Below are positions 1 to 8,392 of a DNA stretch of 64,000 nt, in pieces (the first letter of the stretch is position 1; each line of letters begins with the position of its first letter). Source of the stretch: Claveliimonas intestinigallinarum (GTDB lineage: Bacteria > Bacillota > Clostridia > Lachnospirales > Lachnospiraceae); assembly GCA_019115145.1 (NCBI GenBank), contig DXED01000016.1, positions 42,678 to 106,677 on the forward strand. The letters run 5' to 3'. Position numbers and translations under genes: made by a program. The notes below the pieces were generated by a model, which had not been told where the DNA came from, searched no databases, and saw nothing but the letters and a program-made list of their open reading frames with translations.

Positions 1-811
1 GGCGCTGGTCAAAGAGCCGGATATCCCACACTGCCAGCTCGGCCGCAGCCGAGGGCGTGGGAGCCCGCAGGTCCGCCACATAGTCAGCGATGGTGGTGTC
101 GGTCTCGTGTCCAACCGCGGAGATCACCGGCACAGAGCAGTCAAAGATGGCTCTGGCCACTATCTCCTCGTTGAAGGCCCAGAGATCCTCGATTGAACCG
201 CCGCCTCTGCCAACGATCATCACATCCACACCGGCCTGCTCCAGCATGCGTATTCCTTTTACAATGCTCTCCTTTGCCCCCTCACCCTGCACCTGAGCCG
301 GGTAGAGAATGAGCTGCACGTAGGGATTCCGGCGCCTGCTGATATTCATGATATCCCGCACAGCCGCCCCGGTGGATGCCGTCACTACGCCCACCCGCAT
401 GGCAAAGGGCGGGATGGATTTTTTGTACTCGGGGGCAAACATCCCCATCTCCTCCAGCTCCTTTTTCAGGGCCTGGAATTTCTCGTATAGAACGCCCTCA
501 CCGTCCAGCCGGATCTGCCTCGCGTAGAGCTGGTATGTACCTCCACGCTCATACACGCTGACCGAGCCAAAGACGATCACCTGCTGTCCCTCCGTCATAC
601 GAAAAGAGAGCCCTCCACGCTGCCCTGCAAACATGACACAGGCAATCGTTCCGGACTCATCCTTCAATGAAAAATATATATGACCCGACGTGTGGTACTT
701 ACAGTTTGACACTTCGCCTTTAACGTAAATACGGTTCAGCATGAAATCCTGGGTGAACATATTCCGGATATAGGCATTTACCTGTTTTACTGTATAAACA
801 TTTCCCGCCAT
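1..811 (-). CDS. xseA: Exodeoxyribonuclease VII large subunit, 3' end beyond the window
   Basis: Catalytic large subunit of exonuclease VII, which degrades single-stranded DNA from both ends in complex with XseB. The visible 270 residues begin MAGNVYTVKQVNAYI, the usual start of the N-terminal OB-fold (about residues 5-100, containing VKGEVSNCKYHTSGHIYFSLKD in two blocks). They continue into the catalytic domain with GVVTASTGAAVRDI, VGRGGGSIEDLWAFN and SAVGHETDTTIADYVAD, which are family hallmarks. The C-terminal coiled coil lies past position 1. The ATG at 811 follows nusB by 23 bases, so it is the third gene of the asp23-nusB-xseA transcript. xseB would be expected just outside the window. 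Identification is secure. Confidence 0.95.
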   Translation of the reverse strand, partial: MAGNVYTVKQVNAYIRNMFTQDFMLNRIYVKGEVSNCKYHTSGHIYFSLKDESGTIACVMFAGQRGGLSFRMTEGQQVIVFGSVSVYERGGTYQLYARQIRLDGEGVLYEKFQALKKELEEMGMFAPEYKKSIPPFAMRVGVVTASTGAAVRDIMNISRRRNPYVQLILYPAQVQGEGAKESIVKGIRMLEQAGVDVMIVGRGGGSIEDLWAFNEEIVARAIFDCSVPVISAVGHETDTTIADYVADLRAPTPSAAAELAVWDIRLFDQR

Positions 812-834
812 GATCTGTCAATGCACCTCTCGTC

Positions 835-1233
835 TCAGTCTGCGATCCTGGCCAGAACGCCGTTTATGAAAGAGGGGCTCTCGTCCCCGCCAAACCGCTT
901 GGCAAGCTCCACTGCCTCGTTGATCGCCACAGACACAGGCACGTCATCGTCCCACTTCATCTCATAGACAGCCAGGCGCAGGATCGTAAGATCCACCTTG
1001 TTCATCCTGGTGGTCTTCCAGCCTGTCGTGTGCTCACCGATCAGCTTGTCGATCTCCTCCTTGTGCTCAGCGACAGCCTGGGCTTTCTTCTGGATATATT
1101 CCCTGTCCTTCTCCTTCGCCTCCTCAAGCTGGTCAAAATACAGCTCCAGCTGCTGGGGCATCTCCTCTTCGGCGTTGAACTCCAGTCCAAACACCAGCTT
1201 AAATATATGTTCCCTAGACTCTGATCTTTTCAC
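835..1233 (-). CDS. nusB: Transcription antitermination factor NusB
   Basis: NusB binds boxA RNA with NusE (S10) and supports antitermination of rRNA transcription. The protein is 132 residues, normal for the all-helical family. It starts MKRSESREHIFKLVFGLEF and ends with the conserved block VPVSVAINEAVELAKRFGG followed by FINGVLARIA. Its start at 1233 directly abuts the stop of the upstream Asp23 gene at 1234, which implies translational coupling. The order asp23 (yqhY)-nusB-xseA is standard in Firmicutes. Confidence 0.96.
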   Translation of the reverse strand: MKRSESREHIFKLVFGLEFNAEEEMPQQLELYFDQLEEAKEKDREYIQKKAQAVAEHKEEIDKLIGEHTTGWKTTRMNKVDLTILRLAVYEMKWDDDVPVSVAINEAVELAKRFGGDESPSFINGVLARIAD

Positions 1234-1617
1234 TTATGCTTCCTCCGGAACATCCACGCCTGCGATGCGGATATTCACGTCCGCAACAGTAAGGCCTGTC
1301 ATATTTTCGATGGCTGCCTTCACCTTCTCCTGCACCTTCTGGCAGATGTCCATGACATTGTAGCCATACTTCAGGTTCAGCTTCAGGGACACTGTGACAA
1401 TCCCCTCCAGCACGTCCACCTTCACGCCCTTTGACAGGGACTTCATGCCCAGCTTGCTGATCAGCTCTCTCGTGGCATTGCCGGACATGGACGCCACTCC
1501 GTCCACCTCCATGGCCGCAAGGCCGGCGATGATGGCCACCACCTCGTCAGCGATCTTCACCTCGCCGAGATTTTCATCCTCTTTTATTGTATAGGTACTT
1601 CTCTCGTCTTTTCCCAT
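1234..1617 (-). CDS. Asp23/Gls24 family envelope-associated protein (YqhY-like)
   Basis: A small Asp23/Gls24 family protein of 127 residues. The family sits at the membrane or in the cytosol, and YqhY of Bacillus influences fatty-acid/acetyl-CoA carboxylase homeostasis. Family signs are the run GEVKIADEVVAIIAGLAAMEVDG in two blocks near the N-terminus, then VSLKLNLKYGYNVMDICQKVQEKV in two blocks, with TGLTVADVNIRIAGV near the end. An ATG also exists at 1632, but its own codons contain GGAGGG that sits 8 bases before the ATG at 1617, so 1617 is taken as the start. First gene of the nusB-xseA transcript, with a clear promoter at 1670-1698. Confidence 0.9.
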   Translation of the reverse strand: MGKDERSTYTIKEDENLGEVKIADEVVAIIAGLAAMEVDGVASMSGNATRELISKLGMKSLSKGVKVDVLEGIVTVSLKLNLKYGYNVMDICQKVQEKVKAAIENMTGLTVADVNIRIAGVDVPEEA

Positions 1618-1669
1618 AAAAATGCCCTCCATATATGTGTTACAAATTCACATTACATTATTAATATAC

Positions 1670-1698
1670 ATTATAACAAATTTATATGCAAATGCCAA
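1670..1698 (-). promoter_or_regulatory. Sigma-A promoter of asp23-nusB-xseA
   Basis: On the minus strand TTGGCA (1698-1693) and TATAAT (1675-1670) are separated by exactly 17 bases in an AT-rich stretch, about 50 bases upstream of the Asp23 ribosome binding site. Confidence 0.8.
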
Positions 1699-1727
1699 CA
1701 CTTTCTCCTGCGAACGAACTCCGTGTC

Positions 1728-3332
1728 CTATGAGCGGCCGAACTCTGAGAGGACAAGTCCCTCGTTCCGGTCCAGAGTCATGCGAATACTCCATTCGTTG
1801 ATAAAGAGGAGCAGCGGACGGTCCTTCAGATCCTTGATTTTCTTCATGTCCGAAGTGCCTACAAGGTGATCCAGATCCAGGTCTTCGTTCTCGATCCAGC
1901 GGATGTGCTCGTAGGGCAGCGTATCCAGGCGGATTTCCACCTTGTACTCGTTCTCCAGACGGTACTTGAGCACGTCGAACTGTAGGACGCCCACAACGCC
2001 CACGATAATCTCCTCCATACCGGTATTGTACTCCTGGAAGATCTGGATGGCTCCCTCCTGGGCAATCTGGCTGATACCCTTGATGAACTGCTTTCTCTTC
2101 ATGGTGTCCACCTGGCGGACTCTTGCAAAGTGCTCCGGGGCAAAGGTGGGGATGCCCTCAAAGGCAAATTTCTCCGGGGAGGCGGTCAACGTATCTCCGA
2201 TGGAGAAAATGCCCGGGTCAAAGACGCCGATGATATCTCCCGCATAGGCGTTCTCAATGATCTTTCTCTCGCTGGCCATCATCTGCTGGGGCTGGGAGAG
2301 CCGCACCTTCTTGCCCCCCTGGATGTGATGGACCTCCATGCCGGCGTCAAATTTGCCGGAGCAGATGCGCATGAAGGCGATCCTGTCCCTGTGGGCCTTG
2401 TTCATATTGGCCTGTATCTTGAACACAAAGGCCGAGAAATCCGGCTCCTCCATGGGATCGATGTCCCCCTTGTCAGATTTTCTCGGGAGAGGGGATGAGG
2501 TCATATCAAGGAAGTGCTGCAGGAAGGTCTCCACGCCAAAGTTGGTCAGTGCGGAGCCGAAAAATACCGGCGACAGCTCTCCACGGCTGACCAGCTCCTG
2601 GTCAAACTCGGCTCCGGCTCCGTCCTGGAGCTCAATCTCCTCCTCCAGCTGTAGTCTCTGGTTGTCATCGATGAGCCAGGTGATCTCCGGGTCATCGATC
2701 TTCACCTTTTTGACCTCTCCCTGGGTCGTTCCCTTCTTTGTGTCGGAGAAGAGCTCCACCTCTCTCTCCTTCCTGTCATACACGCCCTTAAAGCTCTTGC
2801 CCGAGCCGATGGGCCAGTTAATGGGGCAGGTCGCAATTCCCAGCTCATTCTCGATGTCGTCCAGCAGCTCAAAGGTATCCATGGCCTCCCGGTCCATCTT
2901 GTTGATAAAGGTAAAGATGGGGATGTGGCGCATGGTACAGACCTTGAACAGCTTTCTCGTCTGGGCCTCCACACCCTTGGACGCGTCGATCACCATGACG
3001 GCGGAGTCCGCCGCCATCAGAGTCCGGTAGGTATCCTCCGAGAAGTCCTGGTGACCCGGTGTATCCAGAATATTGATGCAGTACCCGTCGTACTCAAACT
3101 GCAGGACAGAGGATGTGACGGAGATACCTCTCTCCTTCTCAATCTCCATCCAGTCCGACACAGCGTGCTTTGCGGTAGCCTTTCCCTTCACGCTTCCCGC
3201 CTGGTTGATGGCTCCCCCGTAGAGCAGGAACTTCTCTGTCAGAGTCGTCTTTCCCGCGTCCGGGTGGGAAATGATGGCAAAGGTGCGGCGCCTTTTGATT
3301 TCATCTTTCATCTGTTTTGTCAATTCCGGCAT
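1728..3332 (-). CDS. prfC: Peptide chain release factor 3
   Basis: RF3 is a translational GTPase that removes RF1/RF2 from the ribosome after peptide release. The 534-residue length is typical. The G domain shows SHPDAGKTTLTEK (G1, about residues 20-32), ERGISVTSS (G2), DTPGHQDFSEDTYRTL (G3) and NKMDREAMD (G4). The RF3-specific segments INWPIGSGKSFKGVYDR and VGVVGVLQFDVLKYRLENEY are present. It is monocistronic, with its own promoter at 3393-3422. Confidence 0.97.
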   Translation of the reverse strand: MPELTKQMKDEIKRRRTFAIISHPDAGKTTLTEKFLLYGGAINQAGSVKGKATAKHAVSDWMEIEKERGISVTSSVLQFEYDGYCINILDTPGHQDFSEDTYRTLMAADSAVMVIDASKGVEAQTRKLFKVCTMRHIPIFTFINKMDREAMDTFELLDDIENELGIATCPINWPIGSGKSFKGVYDRKEREVELFSDTKKGTTQGEVKKVKIDDPEITWLIDDNQRLQLEEEIELQDGAGAEFDQELVSRGELSPVFFGSALTNFGVETFLQHFLDMTSSPLPRKSDKGDIDPMEEPDFSAFVFKIQANMNKAHRDRIAFMRICSGKFDAGMEVHHIQGGKKVRLSQPQQMMASERKIIENAYAGDIIGVFDPGIFSIGDTLTASPEKFAFEGIPTFAPEHFARVRQVDTMKRKQFIKGISQIAQEGAIQIFQEYNTGMEEIIVGVVGVLQFDVLKYRLENEYKVEIRLDTLPYEHIRWIENEDLDLDHLVGTSDMKKIKDLKDRPLLLFINEWSIRMTLDRNEGLVLSEFGRS

Positions 3333-3392
3333 GATATAAGCTCTCCTCTATATTCTAATTTACATCAGATAGTCGTTTTACTCCGAATATAC

Positions 3393-3422
3393 AGTTTACC
3401 ACAGGTCGTGCCGTCTGTGCAA
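3393..3422 (-). promoter_or_regulatory. Promoter of prfC
   Basis: TTGCAC (3422-3417) and TAAACT (3398-3393) on the minus strand with an 18-base spacer ending in TGG, so an extended -10 element is likely. It lies about 60 bases upstream of the prfC start. Confidence 0.6.
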
Positions 3423-3526
3423 TCGTTATTCATTTTTTCTGCTCTGTAAAAGTCACAAGGTTTTAACATCTGCCTCTTTGATCCATTTTTTCCCTTATCA
3501 TCTTGCTAAAGCTATATGAAAAGGGC

Positions 3527-3561
3527 GTCCCTCAGTCATTCTCTGACTTTCAGGATGCCCT
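3527..3561 (-). terminator. Rho-independent terminator of the SsuABC-like operon
   Basis: AGGGCATCC (3561-3553) pairs with GGACGCCCT (3540-3532) on the minus strand, with an inner TGAAAGTCA/TGACTGA extension, followed by TTTTCAT. It lies 25 bases after the stop codon of the substrate-binding protein gene. Confidence 0.75.
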
Positions 3562-3585
3562 CTCGTTATCTTCGCATATTAATTT

Positions 3586-4725
3586 TTACTGTTTCTGCTC
3601 AATCGGAATCACCGCATTTTCCGGTTCAACCGGATCACCTACAGTGAGACCCTCAATCTCTTCGTCCGGGCAAACCTCTGTCCAAGCCATATCCATGATT
3701 TCATCCACAGTCAGATCCTGATTTTCAATAATTCCAAGTCTCAGGTAATCCTCTGCGATCTCTCTCAGAGACTGCTCTGTAAATGCGTCAGACAGTCCAA
3801 AATGAAGGGAATCCCAGAACTTCTGTTGTACTTCCTGATCTCCTGTCATCATGTCCGTGTCATACATGAGCTGTACTGCATCCTCAGAGTTTAAGCGCGC
3901 ATACTGTCCGGCACGTTTAATAGCCTTTACAATATATTTTGCATGAACCGGATTTTTCTCAAGGAAATCATTGTTCATCGCTGTCACGCAGCATGCCTCA
4001 TCCTGGAATTCCGGGCTGTATGTAATAGAGCAGATCATACGCATATCATCCGGATAGTTGGCCATCACAAAATAATCAGAAAAAATTGTAGCATCCACTT
4101 CGCCATTTTCCATGCTGGCAACAGTTGCTGCATTGTCCTCGACATTCAGGAACTCTACTTCTGTAGTCGGATCTACCCCATACTCATCAAGAAGACGGTA
4201 GCAGATATTCTGGTCAGAATTTCCAATTCCATCGTGGATTGCGATTGTTTTGCCTCTCAGATCCTCTACGGACTGAATATCGCTGTCAGCCGGAACATAG
4301 ATGGACTTGCATCCGATATGCGCGCCGCACACGAATGTCATATCCACTCCGTTTGTTACAGGAACAAGCATTGTAGCAATATGGTCAGTTCCCCACATAC
4401 ACTGGCCGGTTCCGACAGTCTCCACTACAGAACTGCCCTGCACATAGGTGGCATTGATACCATACTCCTCATAATACCCCAGCTCTTCCGCAAGGTATTT
4501 TGCTGATACACATGCTCCTCCATTAAACAGATACTTCAGCTCTGTTCCAAAAGCCGGCTCTTTCTGCATTGCTTCCCAGTCTTCTTCTGAAACTGCCTCC
4601 GGTCGTTCTGTACTTGTAGCCTCTCCACTGCCTTCACTCTCATCAGAGCTGCTCTGTCCGCAGGCCGCAAGTGAAAAAACCATCATTCCGGCAAGTAAAG
4701 ATGCTGCGATTCTTTTCAATTTCAT
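3586..4725 (-). CDS. ABC transporter substrate-binding lipoprotein, SsuA/NMT1 family
   Basis: Extracytoplasmic binding protein of a nitrate/sulfonate/taurine/pyrimidine-precursor type importer. The 379-residue protein has a lipoprotein signal with lipobox LAAC at Cys22, an acidic Ser/Glu-rich linker, then the periplasmic-binding fold: FNGGACVSAKYLAEELGYYEEYGI, a block that ends as in NMT1/SsuA proteins, and GKTIAIHDGIGNSDQNICYRL. It is the last gene of permease - ATPase - binding protein, with an 84-base gap after the ATPase. The substrate cannot be told from sequence: the family covers aliphatic sulfonates, taurine, nitrate and thiamine precursors. No desulfonation enzyme is adjacent to settle it. 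Confidence 0.85.
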   Translation of the reverse strand: MKLKRIAASLLAGMMVFSLAACGQSSSDESEGSGEATSTERPEAVSEEDWEAMQKEPAFGTELKYLFNGGACVSAKYLAEELGYYEEYGINATYVQGSSVVETVGTGQCMWGTDHIATMLVPVTNGVDMTFVCGAHIGCKSIYVPADSDIQSVEDLRGKTIAIHDGIGNSDQNICYRLLDEYGVDPTTEVEFLNVEDNAATVASMENGEVDATIFSDYFVMANYPDDMRMICSITYSPEFQDEACCVTAMNNDFLEKNPVHAKYIVKAIKRAGQYARLNSEDAVQLMYDTDMMTGDQEVQQKFWDSLHFGLSDAFTEQSLREIAEDYLRLGIIENQDLTVDEIMDMAWTEVCPDEEIEGLTVGDPVEPENAVIPIEQKQ

Positions 4726-4809
4726 ACTTTCTCTCCTTCTCGTATATTTTATTCTAAAAACTGATCCGGAAGCTTCCTTCTCAGTTAAAAGAATCTCATT
4801 TTAAATCCG

Positions 4810-5583
4810 CTAACTGCGAATTCCTCCATAATGGAGTTTATTTAATATTTCATTTCTGTACTCCACAAACATGGCTGACGATCTGTCTCTGGGATATTTT
4901 TCTTTGATCGTTATATCTGATACAACTCTTCCCGGATTTGAATCCATAACAATCACTCTGCTTCCCATATAGACCGCCTCATCCACATCATGTGTCACCA
5001 TAATAGCCAGCTGTTCCTTTTCCTGCCATATCCGCAGGATTTCGTCCTGCATGTTCATACGCGTGAACGCATCAAGCGCTCCAAGAGGCTCATCCAGCAG
5101 CAGAATATCCGGCTCATTGATCAAAGAGCGAACAAGCGCCACTCTTTGGGCCATTCCACCAGACAGCTGTCCCGGATAATCATCCCTGAAGGATCCAAGT
5201 CCGATGACATCAAGCATCTTTTCAACTTTGTCTTCATTTCCTTTCAGCTTTCCCTGCATTTTGAGACTGAAAGCAATGTTATCTTTTACGGTAAGCCAAG
5301 GGAAAAGAGTTGGCTTTTGGAATACCATTCCCCTCTCCGGGGAGGGTCCCTGTATCTCATTGTCATCTACAGTCAGTTTCCCTGTTGTCGGCATGATCAG
5401 CCCGGCCACGAGACGCAGTATAGTGGACTTTCCACAGCCTGATGGCCCTACCAGACTAATGAACTCCCCGCTTTTCATTGTCAGATCGATCTCGTTCAGT
5501 GCATGGGTTACTTCATCTGTCTCGATTTTCGCAAAACTTTTTGAAACATGATCCAGTTTTAATGTTACCTTTTTTTCTACCAT
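4810..5583 (-). CDS. ABC transporter ATP-binding protein, SsuB/TauB family
   Basis: Nucleotide-binding subunit of the importer, 257 residues. Walker A is VGPSGCGKST (about residue 43), the signature is QLSGGMAQRVALVRSL, Walker B is ILLLDEPLGALD and the switch histidine is in MVTHDVDEAVYMG. MVFQKPTLFPWLTVKDNI is typical of the SsuB/TauB/NrtD group. The ATG at 5583 overlaps the permease stop (TAATG), so the two genes are translationally coupled. Confidence 0.93.
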   Translation of the reverse strand: MVEKKVTLKLDHVSKSFAKIETDEVTHALNEIDLTMKSGEFISLVGPSGCGKSTILRLVAGLIMPTTGKLTVDDNEIQGPSPERGMVFQKPTLFPWLTVKDNIAFSLKMQGKLKGNEDKVEKMLDVIGLGSFRDDYPGQLSGGMAQRVALVRSLINEPDILLLDEPLGALDAFTRMNMQDEILRIWQEKEQLAIMVTHDVDEAVYMGSRVIVMDSNPGRVVSDITIKEKYPRDRSSAMFVEYRNEILNKLHYGGIRS

Positions 5584-6239
5584 TATTTAACAACTCCATT
5601 CTGCCAGCGTAAGACACGACGTTTGATCAAATCAAGAACTTTCGTAACAACTGTAAATATAAAGCAGATCACGAACAATGCCGCAAACATCTTGTCATAG
5701 CTTGACCAGGATTTTGCCCAGGTCATATACCATCCAAGACCAGCCTTTACTCCCATCATCTCTGCGATCATGATAGCCGTACAAGCAGAGCTCATCGCCT
5801 GTGTCATTCCCTGAAGAATAGATGGCATTGCATGGGGGATTGCTACTCGGAAGACCAGCTGCCTCTCGTTGGCCCCCAGCGTTCTCGCCGCTTCAAAAAA
5901 GTCCTTGTCCACATTTGAAATTCCTGTCATAGAAGCGACAGTTACCGCAAACCATGATCCAAGAGCGATGATAAACACAGCTCCGCCGAAAAGGGAAGTC
6001 GCCACGACCATGACGATCGGGATCCATGTAGAAGTCGGAATCGGTCCAAGGAATTTGATGACCGGATCAATCCAGTAGCGCACTTTTTTAGAATAGCCGC
6101 AGGTAATTCCAGTGATAAGTCCAAGAATCACACCAATAAAATATCCCAGAAACAGAAGCCGCAGAGTATGTAAGGTTGACTCGATCAAATATCCTTTATC
6201 GTTCCATGCCGCATTCAAAATAGAGTTCATACACGGCAC
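5583..6239 (-). pseudogene. ABC permease, C-terminal part downstream of an in-frame TAG (SsuC-like)
   Basis: This 218-codon reading frame holds the complete BPD transport domain of an SsuC/TauC-type permease, from LRLLFLGYFIGVILGLITG onward, including the EAA-loop block EAARTLGANERQLVFRVAIPHAMPSI. It lies in the same frame as the upstream fragment 6246-6656. The two are separated by one TAG codon (6248-6246) and two sense codons. Possible internal starts are GTG at 6239 and ATG at 6230, but neither has a ribosome binding site. A single full-length permease of about 356 residues was most likely interrupted by one base change (CAG or TTG to TAG). A sequencing error, suppression or a working two-piece permease are alternatives. 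Confidence 0.7.
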
Positions 6240-6245
6240 AAAGGG

Positions 6246-6656
6246 CTACGTCAGAATTCCTGTCTTCAGCGTCAGGTAATCATATGCGAGCAACAGCAAA
6301 AACAGAGCTGAATAAAGCGGTGCCTTGTACCGGACTCTTTCTATGATCGTCTTATCTCCTTGAAGTCTTCGAACCACTCCCACGGCTCCGTAGAGAATAT
6401 ATGCAGCAATCAGTACAATGAGAAGTCCAAGGTAGGTTTTTGGATCATTGTTGCTGCTTCCATCCGGGATCAGCTGATATTCCAGAACAGCTGCAATACC
6501 GCATATGATCGGCAAAAGACTGATCACAGCATCCAGTATCTTTTGCGCAAAAGACTTTTCTTTCTCTTCCAGTTCTTTTAACTGTTGCCTGGTCAGATTC
6601 TCAAGATGATCCGAATTCATATTCTTCTTTGAATCCGCTTTCTGGTTTAACGCCAT
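6246..6656 (-). pseudogene. ABC permease, N-terminal part ending at the in-frame TAG
   Basis: The 136-residue N-terminal piece starts at ATG 6656, eight bases after AGGAG. It has a charged cytoplasmic segment (about residues 1-40) and three hydrophobic segments (LPIICGIAAVLEYQLIP; YLGLLIVLIAAYILYGAVGVV in two blocks; LYSALFLLLLAYDYLTLKTG). It ends LTLKTGILT-TAG. In SsuC-like permeases a TKTG-x-L-x-x-PF-type motif directly precedes the part found in the next fragment (PFVPCMNSIL after the stop), so the stop falls inside a continuous domain. First gene of the transporter operon. Confidence 0.7.
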
Positions 6657-6810
6657 AACGAACACTCCTTATCCCTGCGTTATCTGTTTTGTTATTTTTC
6701 TAACACTCAAACGGGTTCATTTTATCATATACATTTTCAAAAATAAAATTGTTAATTTTTATAATTGTTTTCATCTATCGACACATTCTATACTAATACA
6801 ATTTTCCAAT

Positions 6811-6843
6811 AAAAAAGCGCTGATCTGTATTCCAGATCAACGC
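6811..6843 (-). terminator. Rho-independent terminator after the lamin-tail-domain gene
   Basis: Minus strand stem TGATCTG/CAGATCA (flanked by GCG/CGC pairs) with a five-base loop, followed by TTTTTT at 6816-6811. It lies 12 bases beyond the stop codon at 6856 and marks the end of the spoIIIA region transcripts. Confidence 0.85.
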
Positions 6844-6855
6844 AATACTTATTTT

Positions 6856-7626
6856 TTATCCCTCTTCTCCGTCCGCTGCCCCGTAGGAGCTGTGGGGCTC
6901 ATAGAGATTTTCATACTCCGGCGTCACTCTTCCGTCCCAGTAGAAGGTCCGAAGCCCTCTGCCGCTTCCCCCACTCTCTCCTCTTGCCGCCTCGCCGTTG
7001 ACTACAGATGTACTGGCGGAGACAAGATACTGGCAGCTGCTCCCCTCTGTGGAGACCATATCCACAAGGTCTGCTCCCTTGTAGAGCTTCAGCGTGACTG
7101 TGGGCTGGTCGTCGATCACAAGGTCCTGCCACATCCTGTTAAAGCTCTCTATCTGGTAAGCTCTATCTTTCTGCACATTGCCTGCGCCGCACACGAGATA
7201 GTAGCCGTGGGCCGGTATGGATCCGGCCAGCCCGACTGTCCTCTCTGTCCGCACGCCGTCGCTGTCCACGGTGGAGCCGGCCTCGTCCTCCACGGCCCCC
7301 GAGCTGTAGCCCAGTATGTAATCGTCCAGACGAACGGCCTCGTCTCCAGAGTTGTAGAGCTCTACAAAGTCGTTGGAGAAGACTCCCTCCCCGCCTCCGG
7401 CTCCGTAGAACTGGGAAATGATCACCTTCCCCTGCTGTCCTGTCTGTTGTCCTGGCTCTGTTTTCTCCACAGCTTCTGCCTCTGCCTGGAAAGCCGTCCT
7501 GTTCGCCGGAGCCTGCACAGCTCCCGCTCTCATGCCGTACATGCCGGCCAGACCGGCGGCCACCACTGCGGCGGACAAAAGCTTGATAAACGCATCCCGA
7601 AGCGCCCTCTTCTCTCTCCCTGTCAT
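6856..7626 (-). CDS. Secreted or membrane-anchored lamin-tail-domain protein
   Basis: A 256-residue protein with a short basic N-terminus, a hydrophobic segment (about residues 14-36, signal peptide or anchor) and an Ala/Glu/Gln-rich linker. A lamin tail domain follows from about residue 65: VIISQFYGAGG, then NDFVELYNSGDEAVRLDDYILGY in two blocks, SIPAHGYYLVCGAG and a C-terminal TVTLKLYKGADLVDMVS. Bacterial LTD proteins are exported beta-sandwich proteins, often adhesive or enzyme-associated. No enzyme domain is visible here. The gene follows spoIIIAH by 97 bases on the same strand with no terminator between, so it may be co-transcribed with the sporulation operon. Its role is unknown. Confidence 0.7.
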   Translation of the reverse strand: MTGREKRALRDAFIKLLSAAVVAAGLAGMYGMRAGAVQAPANRTAFQAEAEAVEKTEPGQQTGQQGKVIISQFYGAGGGEGVFSNDFVELYNSGDEAVRLDDYILGYSSGAVEDEAGSTVDSDGVRTERTVGLAGSIPAHGYYLVCGAGNVQKDRAYQIESFNRMWQDLVIDDQPTVTLKLYKGADLVDMVSTEGSSCQYLVSASTSVVNGEAARGESGGSGRGLRTFYWDGRVTPEYENLYEPHSSYGAADGEEG

Positions 7627-7723
7627 CCTCTCATTCCCTTTCTGCCCCTGGTATCTTTCTTCGTTCTTATCTTAACAGCTCCAGTTCAAATCCATCTTTG
7701 CTTTCCGTTAAATCTTTGTAAAG

Positions 7724-8380
7724 CTACTCCGCTGTGTTGATGGGTGTGATGACGATATTCTGGGCGGCAATCCCGGTTTTTCTTGTAATAATATCCTCGA
7801 TCTGCGCCCGGTTAGCGTCCGACAGCTCCGAGGCACTGACCACCACGTCCGCGCTGTCCGCCGTCAGGCTGACTACCGCGTCAGTAAATCCCTTGGAGGC
7901 CAGCAGGGTTTCGGACGCCGCCTCCTTTTCCGCAAGATCAGTCATCTGGACCATCTGGTTGACAGCGTCCTGCTTCTGCTCATCGCTCAGATTTTGGTTG
8001 TCAATGATGGAGAGGAGATCCTCCTTGTTCTTTGCCCGCACCTGCTCTCTTGTCACCTTCGCCTCTGCCACTACCGCGCTGGCATCCCCGCTTGTCAGCA
8101 CAGCCTCGCCGGGTGTGCCGTCCACACCTCCGTCGTCTGTCTCCCCGTCCGTCCCGGCAGCGTCCCCGTCTACATCCTGGCTCTCAATGTCGTCCGAGCT
8201 GGCAGACACGTCCTCCTCGGATATGTCCAGAAGCTCCTGGCTGGCCAGATCCCCGCTCGTCTGAGCCGCGTCGTCCTTCTCCCCGAAGAGCCGCCCCGAG
8301 TAGTTCAGATACCCTGCCGCAGCGATCATGACCGCAAGAGCCGCAATGATGATCTGGTTTTTCCTGAATATTTTTTTCAC
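7724..8380 (-). CDS. spoIIIAH: Stage III sporulation protein AH
   Basis: SpoIIIAH in the mother-cell membrane pairs across the intermembrane space with forespore SpoIIQ and forms the ring of the feeding channel. This 218-residue protein has one N-terminal membrane segment (IIIAALAVMIAAAGYLNYSG), an acidic linker, and a C-terminal YscJ/FliF-like ring domain beginning AEAKVTREQVRAKNKEDLLSI in two blocks and ending in TRKTGIAAQNIVITPI. Last gene of the spoIIIA cluster, 12 bases after spoIIIAG. Confidence 0.93.
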   Translation of the reverse strand: MKKIFRKNQIIIAALAVMIAAAGYLNYSGRLFGEKDDAAQTSGDLASQELLDISEEDVSASSDDIESQDVDGDAAGTDGETDDGGVDGTPGEAVLTSGDASAVVAEAKVTREQVRAKNKEDLLSIIDNQNLSDEQKQDAVNQMVQMTDLAEKEAASETLLASKGFTDAVVSLTADSADVVVSASELSDANRAQIEDIITRKTGIAAQNIVITPINTAE

Positions 8381-8392
8381 TCTGCTACCTCC

